Counted from the first letter of the stretch, positions 17,245 through 27,825 are shown. The stretch is 64,000 nucleotides of DNA from Flavobacterium sediminilitoris (GCF_023008245.1 NZ_CP090145.1:3720001-3784000), one strand, 5' to 3'. The notes: generated by a model not told the origin, from the letters alone. Made by a program: numbers and translations.

Positions 17245-17829
17245 ATGAAACTTGTTTTTGCATCTAATAATAAAAATAAAATATCGGAAATTCAGCAAAT
17301 GCTTCCTAAAGAAATAACTTTATTAAGTCTTGAAGACATTGGTTGTTTTGTAGATATTCCTGAAACAGCAAACACAATTGAAGGAAATGCAATTCTTAAA
17401 GCAAACTATATTACAGAAAAATACGGTTACAATTGTTTTGCAGATGATACTGGCCTAGAAGTTGACGCACTGAATGGAGAGCCTGGAGTTTATTCCGCAA
17501 GATATGCTGGAGAGCAAAAAAATTCGGAAGACAACATGAACAAACTTCTATCTGAACTACAAGATAAAAACAATAGAAGTGCAAATTTCAAAACAGTTAT
17601 TGCACTCAATATTAACAACACTCAACACTTGTTTACTGGTATTGCAAAAGGTACAATAATTGAACATAAAAAAGGAAATCAAGGCTTTGGATATGACCCT
17701 ATCTTTCTTCCAGAAAATTATGAAAAGACTTTTGCAGAAATGAATTTAGACGAGAAAGCCACCTTAAGCCATAGAGGGAAAGCAACAAAAGAATTAATTA
17801 CCTTTTTAAACAACAATTACACTTTATGA
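17245..17829 (+). CDS. rdgB: Non-canonical purine NTP pyrophosphatase (RdgB/HAM1)
   Basis: 194 residues. The nucleotide-binding N-terminus is VFASNNKNKISEI, the metal/substrate loop is FADDTGLEVDALNGEPGVYSARYAG, and the C-terminal specificity motif is LSHRGKA. It hydrolyses ITP, dITP and XTP to monophosphates and so cleans the nucleotide pool. Length is as usual for the family. The 3' end overlaps the convergent gene at 17817-18422 by 13 bases. Confidence 0.93.
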   Translation: MKLVFASNNKNKISEIQQMLPKEITLLSLEDIGCFVDIPETANTIEGNAILKANYITEKYGYNCFADDTGLEVDALNGEPGVYSARYAGEQKNSEDNMNKLLSELQDKNNRSANFKTVIALNINNTQHLFTGIAKGTIIEHKKGNQGFGYDPIFLPENYEKTFAEMNLDEKATLSHRGKATKELITFLNNNYTL

Positions 17830-18422
17830 TGTAATGTTGGTAAATACCATTTATTCCTTACTGCTAAAAGGCGTAAAATAATCATAAAAAGAGATGTAAT
17901 CAAATATAACGCATCATCATTTATATTACATTCTTGCAAAATAAAAAACAGAACACCACCTAACAAACACACTGTAGCATAAATTTCTCTTCTAAAGATA
18001 ACAGGTATTTCATTACACAAAATATCTCTAATAACACCTCCAAAAGTTGCAGTTATAGTACCTAGCGCTATACAAATGATAGGGTGCAATCCTTTTTCAA
18101 TCCCTTTTTCTAGTCCTATTAAAGTAAAAATTCCTAATCCAATTGTATCAAACAAAAACATTGAAATTCGCAACCTATCTAATTTCTTCCTAAAAACAAC
18201 TGCAATAATAAATCCAATAACTATTAAATAAACATATTGTAAATTCTGCATCCAACCCACAGGAGTTCTCCCAATTAAAATATCTCGTAATGTTCCTCCT
18301 CCTAATGCTGTTACAAAAGCAATAATAAAAACTCCAAATAAATCTAATTTTTTATTTAAAGCAGTTAATACTCCTGACACAGCAAACACAAAAGTTCCTA
18401 TAAAATCTAATAATTGAAACAT
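17817..18422 (-). CDS. TRIC-type cation channel / UPF0126 membrane protein
   Basis: 201 residues with about six to seven membrane segments in two related halves. Glycine-rich motifs GGGTLRDILIGRTPVGW in the first half and FGGVIRDILCNEIPVIF in the second are the hallmark of the UPF0126/TRIC family. Family members are potassium-permeable trimeric channels in the inner membrane. It is convergent with, and overlaps, rdgB. Confidence 0.88.
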   Translation of the reverse strand: MFQLLDFIGTFVFAVSGVLTALNKKLDLFGVFIIAFVTALGGGTLRDILIGRTPVGWMQNLQYVYLIVIGFIIAVVFRKKLDRLRISMFLFDTIGLGIFTLIGLEKGIEKGLHPIICIALGTITATFGGVIRDILCNEIPVIFRREIYATVCLLGGVLFFILQECNINDDALYLITSLFMIILRLLAVRNKWYLPTLHHKV

Positions 18423-18553
18423 CCTTATTTAATATTTTGTGCAAAAATAAAGTTTAGAGAATAAAAAAATAGTGTTTTTTCAATTCTTTTTTAATATCAA
18501 AAATCTGAAATTGAACATTTTAAAACAAATTAGCATATCTCATTAATAAACAG

Positions 18554-18561
18554 TACCTTTG
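18554..18561 (+). promoter_or_regulatory. -7 promoter element of the DEAD-box helicase gene
   Basis: TACCTTTG fits TAnnTTTG, 21 bases before the ATG at 18583. The -33 element is not clear. A TTG within this box is in frame with the gene but is promoter, not start. Confidence 0.45.
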
Positions 18562-18582
18562 CACCCAATTTTAAATACATAC

Positions 18583-20427
18583 ATGAATAAATTTGAACAA
18601 TTAGGTCTAAACGAATCGCTTCTGCTCGCGATCAAAGACCTTGGATTTGAAAGTCCATCGGAAGTACAGGAAAAAGCGATTCCCCTATTATTGGAAAAAG
18701 ACACAGACATTGTAGCGTTAGCTCAAACCGGAACTGGTAAGACTGCAGCGTTTGGGTTTCCACTTATCCAAAAAATTGATGCTGAGAATAGAGATACTCA
18801 AGCCTTAATTTTATCGCCTACAAGAGAGTTATGTCTTCAAATTACAAATGAAATTAAGCTTTACTCAAAATACATTAAAGGTTTAAATACCGTTGCCATT
18901 TATGGAGGTGCTAGTATTACTGAACAAGCTAATCAAATTAGAAGAGGTGCACAAATTATTGTAGCTACTCCTGGTAGAATGCAAGATATGATTAACCGTA
19001 ATATGGTTAACATTAAGAACATTAACTATTGCGTGCTAGATGAAGCAGATGAAATGTTAAACATGGGTTTCTATGAAGACATTACTGCTATTTTATCAGA
19101 CACACCAAAAGACAAAAGTACATGGTTATTCTCGGCTACAATGCCACAAGAAGTTGCACGTATTGCAAAAGACTTCATGAGAAAACCTTTAGAAATTACT
19201 GTAGGACATAAAAACTCAGGTAACGAAAACGTTTCTCACGAATTTTATTTAGTAAGTGCTCGTGATCGTTATGCTGCATTAAAGCGTTTAGCTGATGCAA
19301 ATCCTGATATCTTTTCAGTTGTTTTTTGTAGAACAAAACGTGACACACAAGCAGTTGCTGAAAAATTAATTGAAGATGGTTATAGTGCTGCTGCATTACA
19401 TGGAGATTTATCTCAATCACAACGTGATGGTGTAATGAAATCATTCCGCGGAAGACAAATCCAAATGCTTGTTGCTACAGATGTTGCTGCTCGTGGAATT
19501 GATGTAGATGATATTACTCACGTAATTAACTATCAGCTTCCTGACGAGGTAGAAACATACACACACCGTTCTGGACGTACAGGACGTGCTGGAAAATCAG
19601 GAACTTCATTAGTAATTATTACAAAAAGTGAATTACGCAAAATATCAGCTATTGAGCGTATTATTAAAATGAAATTTGAAGAAAAACCAATTCCTTCTGG
19701 AATGGAAATTTGTCAAATTCAATTATTCCACTTAGCAAACAGAATCAAAGATGTAGAAGTAGATCATGAAATTGATGCTTACTTACCTGCAATTGAAGAA
19801 GTTTTAAAAGATTTACCAAAAGAAGAATTAATCAAAAAAATGGTATCGGTAGAATTTAATCGTTTTATCAACTATTATAAAAAATCAAGAGATTTGTCTT
19901 CTGACCCAGGAACAAGAAGAGAAGCAGGTGTTATTCCAACAGATGGTGCCGTTCGTTTCTTTATCAATATTGGTTCAAGAGATAATTTTGACTGGATGTC
20001 ATTAAAAGATTTCTTAAAAGACACATTAGACCTAGGTAGAGATGATGTTTTCAAAGTAGACGTAAAAGAAGGATTCTCTTTCTTTAATACAGATGCTTCA
20101 CTTGCTCCTAAAGTAATGGAAATCTTAAATGCTTTCAACTTAGAAGGAAGAAAAATCAATGTTGAGATTTCTAAAAATGATGGTGGAAGCAGCAGTAGAA
20201 GAAGAGATCACAATGGTCGTGGTGGTGAAAGACGTAGCGGTGGAAGTGGAAGAAGCGGAAGTGGAGATCGTAGAAATAGTGGCGGTGGAGACAGAAGATC
20301 TTCTGGTGGTGATAGAAAATTCGAAAGTAGAAACAACGACAGAAGAGGTGACAGAAGCTCTAGAAATTCATCTGAAGGTGGTTCTAAATTCTTCGAGAAA
20401 GCAAAACGTTCAAGAAGAAGCGAATAA
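18583..20427 (+). CDS. DEAD-box RNA helicase with DbpA-type RNA-binding domain and RGG-like tail
   Basis: 614 residues from the ATG at 18583. Motifs: AQTGTGKT (47-54), PTREL, TPGR, DEAD (153-156), SAT (184-186) and HRSGRTGRAG in the second RecA domain. A DbpA-like RNA-binding fold follows (about residues 455-540, FFINIGSRDNFDWMSLKDFL). The last ~75 residues are a Gly/Ser/Arg-rich disordered tail. It is a DeaD/CsdA-type helicase for ribosome assembly or mRNA remodelling, often cold-induced. It has its own terminator. Confidence 0.93.
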   Translation: MNKFEQLGLNESLLLAIKDLGFESPSEVQEKAIPLLLEKDTDIVALAQTGTGKTAAFGFPLIQKIDAENRDTQALILSPTRELCLQITNEIKLYSKYIKGLNTVAIYGGASITEQANQIRRGAQIIVATPGRMQDMINRNMVNIKNINYCVLDEADEMLNMGFYEDITAILSDTPKDKSTWLFSATMPQEVARIAKDFMRKPLEITVGHKNSGNENVSHEFYLVSARDRYAALKRLADANPDIFSVVFCRTKRDTQAVAEKLIEDGYSAAALHGDLSQSQRDGVMKSFRGRQIQMLVATDVAARGIDVDDITHVINYQLPDEVETYTHRSGRTGRAGKSGTSLVIITKSELRKISAIERIIKMKFEEKPIPSGMEICQIQLFHLANRIKDVEVDHEIDAYLPAIEEVLKDLPKEELIKKMVSVEFNRFINYYKKSRDLSSDPGTRREAGVIPTDGAVRFFINIGSRDNFDWMSLKDFLKDTLDLGRDDVFKVDVKEGFSFFNTDASLAPKVMEILNAFNLEGRKINVEISKNDGGSSSRRRDHNGRGGERRSGGSGRSGSGDRRNSGGGDRRSSGGDRKFESRNNDRRGDRSSRNSSEGGSKFFEKAKRSRRSE

Positions 20428-20452
20428 GAAAATATAAATTTCTTATATAAAT

Positions 20453-20485
20453 AAAAAACGACTCTATAACAGAGCCGTTTTTTTT
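20453..20485 (+). terminator. Terminator of the DEAD-box helicase gene
   Basis: AAAAAACG-A-CTCT and AGAG-C-CGTTTTTT arms with one mismatch, a 5-base loop and a T-run, 25 bases after the stop. Confidence 0.8.
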
Positions 20486-20616
20486 GTTTAAACATTTTAT
20501 TATTTTAATAAGATAAACAGAAATTCTGAATTTAAAATAGAAGAATCTGCAATTCCATTTGTTAGTATAAACATTTCGCATCTAATAGAACAAAGGAATA
20601 ACCAACAATATCTTTT

Positions 20617-20661
20617 AACAAACAAACCTCGTTTAAGCTTCTTAAACGAGGTTTGTTTGTT
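20617..20661 (-). terminator. Long perfect hairpin between convergent genes
   Basis: A 21-base-pair perfect stem (20617-20637 and 20641-20661) with a 3-base loop CTT. It sits 54 bases past the stop of the leftward ccsBA gene. The minus-strand 3' side is T-rich (TTTGTTTGTT), so it is probably its terminator. It may also block read-through from the helicase side. Confidence 0.6.
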
Positions 20662-20714
20662 GGATAAAATCTAAATTTTATAAATATGCTTTTTTAATAC
20701 TATTAAAAAAACAT

Positions 20715-23700
20715 TTACTTCTTCACATAATACTTCCTATACTGAGAATAAGAGACTGTGCTTAATAAAACTACAAAAGCAAGAGAAACGTAAACAAAAA
20801 CAGGTGTTACAACTTTCTCCCCGCTTGCATAAGAGTGCATTCCAGTTAAATAAAAATTAACACCAAAATATGTCATTAATATAGAATAAAATGCAAAAAT
20901 ACTCATCACATTATAAATCCATTTACTTCGCATTCCTGGGACTAATCTAGCATGAATTACAAAAGCATAAACAAAGATACTGATTAATGCCCATGTTTCT
21001 TTTGGATCCCAACCCCAATAGCGCCCCCAACTTTCATTTGCCCATTGTCCTCCTAAAAAGTTACCAATAGTTAGCATTACTAAACCAACAGTTATTGCCA
21101 TTTCATTTATATAACTCAACTCATCAATAGTCAATTTCATTTTTGCCTTATTTTTTTCTGTAGTAAATAAGATTAAGAACAAAGCCACTATTCCTAAAAT
21201 CATTCCTAAAGTGAATGGTCCATAACTAGCTACAATTACAGCAACATGTATCATTAACCAATATGAATTTAATACAGGTTGTAAATTAGCTATCGCTGGA
21301 TCCATCCAACTCCAATGTGCAATCATCAAAATCATTGATGCTACAAATGCTGTTGAAGCTAATGTTAATTGTGATTTTCTACCAAATGCAATACCAAAGA
21401 ACATTGTTGCCCACGCTACATATATCATACTCTCATAAGCATCACTCCACGGTGCATGACCTGAAATATACCAACGCGCTATTAATCCTAATGTGTGAAT
21501 TACGAAAAAGAAAATAATTAACCCATGAAAGAAATTAACAGTATAATTTATCCATTTTTTACTTGAAAATAACTGAACAATCGTAAAAGCCAACATTAAA
21601 ACTCCAGCTAACATATACAAATAATACAAACGTTTGAAAACATCGTACTTATTATACATAATTTCAGAATTAATCTTTTCATCAGATAGCATTACTTTAG
21701 CTCCATATTTTTGCTGATAATTTTTCAACCCAGTTAACAATGAGCTTGCTAATTTATAATCCTTACTTTCAGATGCTTTTGATACCGCATTTAAATAAAA
21801 AGGCATTACTGTTTTAATTGTATCCAAAGCTGTTCCTGTTGGTTCACTAATTTCTAAATAAGAAACCCATTTATTATTTTTATCATTAGGAATTGGGTAC
21901 ACTCTCATTATTTGACCACTTAAAGCATCATACAACAAGTTTACTTTTTTATCTGTTTCGATAAAATCTTTCTGAAAACTATTTGGAACAGCAGCTCCAT
22001 AGGCATCTTCTAAAAAAGGAGCCAATTTATAAGCGCCCTCTTTATCAAAGAAATTAACTAGTGAAGCGTATTCTGCGGATGAATCTATTCCTGCAATTTT
22101 ACGAATACTATCATTTCCTCTTTTTAAATAAATAATCGGTAAATTATACCAATATTGAGGAAACTGTGTCATAGAAATGAAAGCCTGATCCGCATTTAAT
22201 CCTTCATACGAATCGCTTTTTGATACTTTACGTAGCAACTCAGAAGAAAAAGTATTAACAGGTTTCATTCTTCCGCTTAAATCCTGAATTACCATTTTAC
22301 CAAACTCAGCAGCATGTTCTTTATCTACTTTATGCTTCTGAATAAATTCTAATACTTTTTTAGCATCTGTTTCTTGATGATTATGCTCTTTATCTTGAGA
22401 AAAACCTACAAATGAAAATAAAAGAACAAGAACAGTCATTAACGATTTTTTCTTCACTCCTATTTTATCAATTTTCTTTTTCAAATCACCAAAACGAGTA
22501 TTCTTATCAAACAAAATTACCATCATAGCAAAATACAATAAGAAATAGCCTAAATAAGTTATCCATGTTCCCCATTGATCGTGATTTACAGACAAATGTG
22601 TTCCTTTTTCATCTGGATCAAAACCTGCTTGAAAAAATCGATATCCTCTATAATCTAAAATATTATTCATAAAGACACTATCTTTGAATGTATTATTCTG
22701 CTCTGTATCTTGTATTTCAATTTTACTTTTAAATGCTGAATAACTTTTTTCTGTTCCAGGATATTTATCGGCAATAAAATCATCTAGTTGTATTTTGAAG
22801 GGAACTTCATACACTTTACTTCCAAAAAATAATGTGAATTCTAATTCTCCTATCTTTATGGTTTGTGGAATTCCTTGCTTTCCTTTTGCTCCTACTAACA
22901 ATAATTTTTCTTCTTTTCCTTGACTTTTTATTGTCACAGAAAGAGCATCATCTGTTTGTTTATCTTTAAAATCATGGTTTGACTTATATGTTATTTCACC
23001 TTTAATAGGTGGTTCAGGAAAAACAAATTGAGTTCCTGCAAGATTATAAAGAGATCGTAATTGTAAAGGTTGAACAGTATCTTTTACTACTCTCCCTTGT
23101 TGCTGATCTGCCATTCTCATATAACTTCCTTCAAAAGGAGTCTGAATAAACAAGGCTCCTTCTAAGTTTGAAATATTAATAGCACCTTGTGTAAATTTAT
23201 TAAAAGCAAATAATACATTATGAATACTTTGAACTTCACCATCTTTTAAGAAATGTTCATGTCGATTTCCATCTCCAGATTCAACCATTTTTATATATTG
23301 CTCTCCGTTTTCATTTTCTTCAATAGTTTGAGCAACATTCATCAAATAATTATCATATTCAATTTCATAAGGTATTTTATTAAATTCTCCCTTTACCGAA
23401 AAATCATTCGAAAAGAAAAGACTTAAAAACCAATTATTTTCTATTTCTGGAGCAAAATATCTACCTTCTTCAAAAGAACGACGCTTCATTTCTCCATTAT
23501 ACTCTCCGTCTACAAAACCAGATAAATACGTTTTATCAGAATACATTCTGTTTTCTGATTCTCCTTCTCTTATAATCATCATTCCTTCATAACTAATATA
23601 TCGAGTTATAAAAGCTCCTATAATTATAAAAATAAAAGATAAATGCAATAAAAGTGTTGCCCACTTTTCTTTTTTATACAATTGATAACGTTTGATATTT

Positions 23701-23891
23701 CCAATGAAATTAATCACAAAAAATACCATTATCACTTCAAACCACCATGCGTTATAAACAATTATACGAGCTGTATCGGTGTTATAAGCATCTTCAATAA
23801 AAGTTCCTGCTGCCATTGCTATTATCATAACAATGAATAAAACAGCCATTAATCGTGTTGAAAATAAGAACGAGAATATTTTTTTATCCAT
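20715..23891 (-). CDS. ccsA: Cytochrome c biogenesis fusion protein CcsBA (ResB-CcsA)
   Basis: 1058 residues. The N-terminal third is ResB/CcsB-like: transmembrane segments (FSTRLMAVLFIVMIIAMAAGT, a second at ~50-65, a third at ~75-95), then a large periplasmic region. The C-terminal part is CcsA with many membrane helices and the haem-handling WGWDPKETWAL motif (about residue 958). Fused CcsBA is the system II cytochrome c synthase that delivers haem across the inner membrane to CxxCH apocytochromes. Such a cytochrome is encoded at 52752-54542. Large but not abnormal for Bacteroidota. Confidence 0.92.
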   Translation of the reverse strand: MDKKIFSFLFSTRLMAVLFIVMIIAMAAGTFIEDAYNTDTARIIVYNAWWFEVIMVFFVINFIGNIKRYQLYKKEKWATLLLHLSFIFIIIGAFITRYISYEGMMIIREGESENRMYSDKTYLSGFVDGEYNGEMKRRSFEEGRYFAPEIENNWFLSLFFSNDFSVKGEFNKIPYEIEYDNYLMNVAQTIEENENGEQYIKMVESGDGNRHEHFLKDGEVQSIHNVLFAFNKFTQGAINISNLEGALFIQTPFEGSYMRMADQQQGRVVKDTVQPLQLRSLYNLAGTQFVFPEPPIKGEITYKSNHDFKDKQTDDALSVTIKSQGKEEKLLLVGAKGKQGIPQTIKIGELEFTLFFGSKVYEVPFKIQLDDFIADKYPGTEKSYSAFKSKIEIQDTEQNNTFKDSVFMNNILDYRGYRFFQAGFDPDEKGTHLSVNHDQWGTWITYLGYFLLYFAMMVILFDKNTRFGDLKKKIDKIGVKKKSLMTVLVLLFSFVGFSQDKEHNHQETDAKKVLEFIQKHKVDKEHAAEFGKMVIQDLSGRMKPVNTFSSELLRKVSKSDSYEGLNADQAFISMTQFPQYWYNLPIIYLKRGNDSIRKIAGIDSSAEYASLVNFFDKEGAYKLAPFLEDAYGAAVPNSFQKDFIETDKKVNLLYDALSGQIMRVYPIPNDKNNKWVSYLEISEPTGTALDTIKTVMPFYLNAVSKASESKDYKLASSLLTGLKNYQQKYGAKVMLSDEKINSEIMYNKYDVFKRLYYLYMLAGVLMLAFTIVQLFSSKKWINYTVNFFHGLIIFFFVIHTLGLIARWYISGHAPWSDAYESMIYVAWATMFFGIAFGRKSQLTLASTAFVASMILMIAHWSWMDPAIANLQPVLNSYWLMIHVAVIVASYGPFTLGMILGIVALFLILFTTEKNKAKMKLTIDELSYINEMAITVGLVMLTIGNFLGGQWANESWGRYWGWDPKETWALISIFVYAFVIHARLVPGMRSKWIYNVMSIFAFYSILMTYFGVNFYLTGMHSYASGEKVVTPVFVYVSLAFVVLLSTVSYSQYRKYYVKK

Positions 23892-23992
23892 TTTTTAGAT
23901 GTAGTAAGTTAAAACGATTGCAAAAGTACTTAAAAACAAAAACTTTTTTATTAAGTTTAACAAGTCTTTATTAAGTTTTAAGTATTCATACT

Positions 23993-24718
23993 TTAATAAA
24001 GCATTTTTACTTCTTTTATGTCATATTCATTTATTGTATCATCTTCCAAAAGTAATTGTAGTTTTCCATTGTTGGTAACTCCTTTCACAATTGCCATAAA
24101 TTTTTGATTTGTATTATTTACAAATACAGTAGGAATATCTTTTCTAAACAGAAGATTATTATATTTATCCCAAAAATATGACTTATCTCCTATTCGAGTC
24201 ATATTAAATTTTAGTCTTTCAATAATTTGTTTTAAAATTAAATCTTTATCAAATTCTTCCTTTTTTAATATTGCTAATGAAGATGCTTGCGGTAAATTAT
24301 CAAAACTCATTTGATTTATATTTAACCCAATTCCAACTACAGTTTGAATCATTCCATCTGACTTTATAGCATTTTCAATTAAAATTCCGCCAATTTTTTT
24401 ATTCTCTGACAAAATGTCGTTTGGCCATTTAATGGCTAAATCAACTAATTTTAACTCCGTCAAAACCTCTATAATTGTTATTGGAACTATAATATTAATT
24501 AAATAAATAGAAGATACATCTACCTGAAAATCTTTAACAAACACACTAAACGTTAGGTTTTTACCGTTTTCAGAAACCCACACTGAACCTCTTTGACCTT
24601 TTCCATTTAGCTGGTTTTCTGCAACTACTACTGTAAAATTTTCAACCATTTCCTTAGCTGACATCTGTCTTAAAAAATCATTTGTAGAAGCTATGGCATT
24701 GAGTTTGATGATATTCAT
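23993..24718 (-). CDS. birA: Biotin-[acetyl-CoA-carboxylase] ligase (BirA, catalytic only)
   Basis: 241 residues. The biotinyl-AMP-binding loop appears as LNGKGQRGSVWVSENGKNLTFS and the KWPNDI motif follows (about residue 143), with GGILIEN next. There is no N-terminal helix-turn-helix, so it is a group I ligase that modifies biotin carboxyl carrier protein but cannot repress DNA. Divergent from rsfS. Confidence 0.92.
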   Translation of the reverse strand: MNIIKLNAIASTNDFLRQMSAKEMVENFTVVVAENQLNGKGQRGSVWVSENGKNLTFSVFVKDFQVDVSSIYLINIIVPITIIEVLTELKLVDLAIKWPNDILSENKKIGGILIENAIKSDGMIQTVVGIGLNINQMSFDNLPQASSLAILKKEEFDKDLILKQIIERLKFNMTRIGDKSYFWDKYNNLLFRKDIPTVFVNNTNQKFMAIVKGVTNNGKLQLLLEDDTINEYDIKEVKMLY

Positions 24719-24784
24719 TTAGTAAAAATGTAAAGTTTTAATTTTAATCTTATGTTAAGGTTCAAAAATAAAGACAAAAAATGA

Positions 24785-24792
24785 TAACTTTG
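24785..24792 (+). promoter_or_regulatory. -7 promoter element of the rsfS-ftsH operon
   Basis: TAACTTTG fits TAnnTTTG and ends 20 bases before the rsfS ATG at 24813. No clear -33 box. Confidence 0.4.
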
Positions 24793-24812
24793 CATAAACT
24801 TAAAAATTTTAA

Positions 24813-25181
24813 ATGGCAAAAAGTAATAATAACGACGATTTATTAGCAAATATCATTAAAGGAATTGAAGATGTAAAAGGTGCTGATATAGATATCCTAG
24901 ATTTAAGAGAAATTGAAAATACAGTATGCGATTATTTCATTGTATGTAATGGAAACTCAAACACTCAAGTCGTTGCAATCGCAAATTCTATACAAAAAGT
25001 AGTATCAAAAGAGCTTAAAGAAAAACCATGGCACGTAGAAGGCATGGAAAATGCAGAATGGGTTTTAATGGATTTTGTGAACATAGTAGTTCATGTTTTC
25101 CAAACACACATTCGTGAGTATTACAACATTGAAAGTCTTTGGGGTGATGCTAAAATAACTTCAATAGAAAGTAAATACTAA
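24813..25181 (+). CDS. rsfS: Ribosomal silencing factor RsfS (Iojap)
   Basis: 122 residues with the Iojap/RsfS pattern: DILDLREIENTVCDYFIVCNGNS, PWHVEGMENAEWVLMDFVNIVVHVF and a C-terminal YYNIESLWGDAK. It binds ribosomal protein uL14 and blocks subunit joining in stationary phase or starvation. It is followed by ftsH after 7 bases, the usual flavobacterial order. Confidence 0.95.
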   Translation: MAKSNNNDDLLANIIKGIEDVKGADIDILDLREIENTVCDYFIVCNGNSNTQVVAIANSIQKVVSKELKEKPWHVEGMENAEWVLMDFVNIVVHVFQTHIREYYNIESLWGDAKITSIESKY

Positions 25182-25188
25182 AAAAATT

Positions 25189-27117
25189 ATGTCTGAGAAT
25201 AAAAACCCAAAATTCAAGGTTAGTCCGTGGTTAGTGTACGGATTAATTATTGGAATATTGTTACTAATAAATGTTTTTGGCAACGGAATTGATTTTAGCA
25301 ATCCTAAACCAGCAACATTATCTAAATTTTACGACTTTTTAGATTCAAATCAAGTCGAGAAAGTAATTTTTAGCAATACGAAAGCGCAAATTTATCTTAA
25401 AAAAGAAGCATTAGGCAACAAAGAACATGCAAATGCTAAAGATAATATGTTGGGTAAACTTAACGAAAAAGGACCTCACTATTTTGTTGAAATAGGTAAT
25501 TTAGAATTATTTCAAAAAAACTTAGCAGAAGCTCATAAAAAAGGACTATTAGATGATTATTCTAAAGAACCTGATGGAATTTGGGGCGAAGTATTTTCTA
25601 TATTACTTCCATTTATTCTTATAGCAGGTTTATGGATTTTTATGATGAGACGAATGTCTGGTGGATCTGGTGGTGGAGGTGGTCAAATATTTAGCATTGG
25701 AAAATCTAAAGCTAAATTATTTGATGAAAAAAATGATGTAAAAGTCACTTTTGAAAATGTTGCTGGACTTGAAGGTGCAAAAGAAGAGATTGAAGAAATT
25801 GTTGAATTTCTAAAAAATCCAGAAAAATATACTTCTATAGGAGGAAAAATACCAAAAGGAGCCTTACTTGTAGGACCTCCAGGAACCGGGAAAACATTAT
25901 TAGCTAAAGCCGTTGCAGGTGAAGCAAAAGTACCGTTCTTCTCATTATCTGGTTCAGATTTTGTTGAAATGTTTGTAGGTGTAGGTGCTTCAAGAGTAAG
26001 AGACTTATTTAAACAAGCTAAAGAAAAATCACCAGCAATCATTTTTATTGATGAAATTGATGCTGTTGGTAGAGCTCGTGGAAAAAGCAACATGTCAGGT
26101 GGTAACGATGAACGTGAAAACACTTTAAATCAATTATTAACTGAAATGGATGGTTTTGGTACAAATACAAATGTTATTGTATTAGCCGCTACAAACCGAG
26201 CAGATGTACTAGATAAAGCTTTAATGAGAGCTGGACGTTTTGACAGACAAATTTATGTAGATCTTCCAGACATTAGAGAACGTAAAGAAATATTTGAGGT
26301 TCATTTAAAACCAATAAAAAAATCTGAAGAATTAGACACTGAATTTTTAGCAAAACAAACACCTGGGTTTTCTGGTGCTGACATAGCAAATGTTTGTAAT
26401 GAAGCGGCATTAATTGCAGCTAGAAAAGACAAAAAAGCAGTGGACAAACAAGATTTCTTAGATGCTGTTGATAGAATTGTGGGTGGACTTGAAAAGAAAA
26501 ATAAAATTGTTACTCCGGAAGAGAAAAGAGCTATTGCCATTCATGAAGCCGGACACGCAACTGTTAGTTGGATGCTTGAACACGCAGCACCATTAGTAAA
26601 AGTAACCATAGTACCTAGAGGACAAAGTTTAGGAGCTGCATGGTATTTACCAGAAGAACGCTTAATTGTTCGACCTGAACAAATGCTTGACGAAATGTGT
26701 GCTACAATGGGAGGAAGAGCGGCTGAAAAAGTTATTTTTAACAAAATTTCTACAGGTGCATTAAGCGACTTAGAAAAAGTAACCAAACAAGCTAGAGCAA
26801 TGGTAACTGTTTATGGCTTAAATGAAAAATTAGGAAACATCACATATTATGATTCGTCAGGACAAAGTGAGTATAATTTTTCAAAACCATATTCAGAAGA
26901 TACTGCAAGGGTAATTGATACTGAAATTTCTAAATTAATAGAAGATCAATATACAAGAGCTATTCAATTATTAGAAGACAATAAAGACAAACTAATTCAG
27001 TTAGCAGATATCTTAATTGAAAAAGAAGTAATATTCAAAGACGACTTAGAGGCTATTTTTGGGAATAGACCACATGAAAAAGTAATTGAAATTACAACTG
27101 AAGAATCTCCAGAATAA
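25189..27117 (+). CDS. ftsH: ATP-dependent zinc metalloprotease FtsH
   Basis: 642 residues. Two transmembrane segments (about 13-31 and 135-154) flank a periplasmic domain. The AAA domain has Walker A GPPGTGKT (229-236), Walker B IIFIDEID (about 284-291) and the arginine-finger region RAGRFDRQ. The zinc site is HEAGH (452-456). It is a membrane-bound hexameric protease that degrades misfolded membrane proteins and regulators. Complete, with a normal Gly-rich linker before the AAA domain. Confidence 0.97.
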   Translation: MSENKNPKFKVSPWLVYGLIIGILLLINVFGNGIDFSNPKPATLSKFYDFLDSNQVEKVIFSNTKAQIYLKKEALGNKEHANAKDNMLGKLNEKGPHYFVEIGNLELFQKNLAEAHKKGLLDDYSKEPDGIWGEVFSILLPFILIAGLWIFMMRRMSGGSGGGGGQIFSIGKSKAKLFDEKNDVKVTFENVAGLEGAKEEIEEIVEFLKNPEKYTSIGGKIPKGALLVGPPGTGKTLLAKAVAGEAKVPFFSLSGSDFVEMFVGVGASRVRDLFKQAKEKSPAIIFIDEIDAVGRARGKSNMSGGNDERENTLNQLLTEMDGFGTNTNVIVLAATNRADVLDKALMRAGRFDRQIYVDLPDIRERKEIFEVHLKPIKKSEELDTEFLAKQTPGFSGADIANVCNEAALIAARKDKKAVDKQDFLDAVDRIVGGLEKKNKIVTPEEKRAIAIHEAGHATVSWMLEHAAPLVKVTIVPRGQSLGAAWYLPEERLIVRPEQMLDEMCATMGGRAAEKVIFNKISTGALSDLEKVTKQARAMVTVYGLNEKLGNITYYDSSGQSEYNFSKPYSEDTARVIDTEISKLIEDQYTRAIQLLEDNKDKLIQLADILIEKEVIFKDDLEAIFGNRPHEKVIEITTEESPE

Positions 27118-27137
27118 AACTTTTATAACCAAATATC

Positions 27138-27180
27138 AAAAAAACTTAGCTCTTTACTAAAAAGGACTAAGTTTTTTTTT
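27138..27180 (+). terminator. Terminator after ftsH
   Basis: AAAACTTAG and CTAAGTTTT outer arms with partly paired CTCTTT/AAAAGG inside, followed by a long T-run. Confidence 0.75.
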
Positions 27181-27222
27181 ATCTTTGGTGTTTCGCTAAT
27201 AACAATCACCTACAAAATTTAA

Positions 27223-27825
27223 ATGAGTCTTTTCAGAAAAATTTTTGGAAACACAGGAAATACTCCTGAGAATAAGGATGAAGAAGTCAGTCCTTATGCT
27301 CCAGAAGTAAAACTACCTATTGATGAAATGTTTACCCATAATTTCAAAAAGAATGGAGGAAAATTTATTTATTGTGAAAACCTAAATGAGGTTTCTGAAA
27401 ATTTCATCAATATATTAGAAGAGAATGATTGGTTTGAAAGCGAAGTCATTTGTCATGAATCAAAACTTTTTCATTTATTAGATGAGAATAAGTTAGATTA
27501 TAAAAATGCTCCTAAAAACCCTGTTTTTTATTTTTCAACTTGTGAAAATTTAATTGCTGACGAAGGTTCAATTTTGTTTTCATCCAACCAATTTAGGCAT
27601 TTTAAACCAAATGATTTACCTACAAATATGATTGTACTAGCGACTACAAGTCAGTTAGTAACAAGCAAAGGAGATGGGTTAAGAATTATAAAAAACAAAT
27701 ACGACAAAGAATATCCATCTAATATTACGACCATAAAATACTTCGAAAAAGCAAAAGAAGAAGACTTTTTACATTATGGAAGTTGTCATAAAAACTTATA
27801 TTTGCTTTTATTTGAAGATCTTTAA
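27223..27825 (+). CDS. LUD domain protein (LutC/YkgG-like)
   Basis: 200 residues, no signal. The conserved LUD core pattern is visible: FYFSTCENLIADEGSILFSSNQFR in the middle and PTNMIVLATTSQLV after it. The C-terminus LLFEDL matches the family. LUD proteins are linked to lactate utilisation through iron-sulfur partners, but this single-domain form in the ftsH-cdsA interval is not next to LutA or LutB, so its role here is open. It precedes cdsA by one base and is probably cotranscribed. Confidence 0.75.
   Translation: MSLFRKIFGNTGNTPENKDEEVSPYAPEVKLPIDEMFTHNFKKNGGKFIYCENLNEVSENFINILEENDWFESEVICHESKLFHLLDENKLDYKNAPKNPVFYFSTCENLIADEGSILFSSNQFRHFKPNDLPTNMIVLATTSQLVTSKGDGLRIIKNKYDKEYPSNITTIKYFEKAKEEDFLHYGSCHKNLYLLLFEDL

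Noticed and set aside
20159..20495. Several overlapping frames around the helicase tail
   Set aside because: They arise from the Gly/Ser/Arg-rich repetitive codons of the DEAD-box C-terminal tail and the following terminator.
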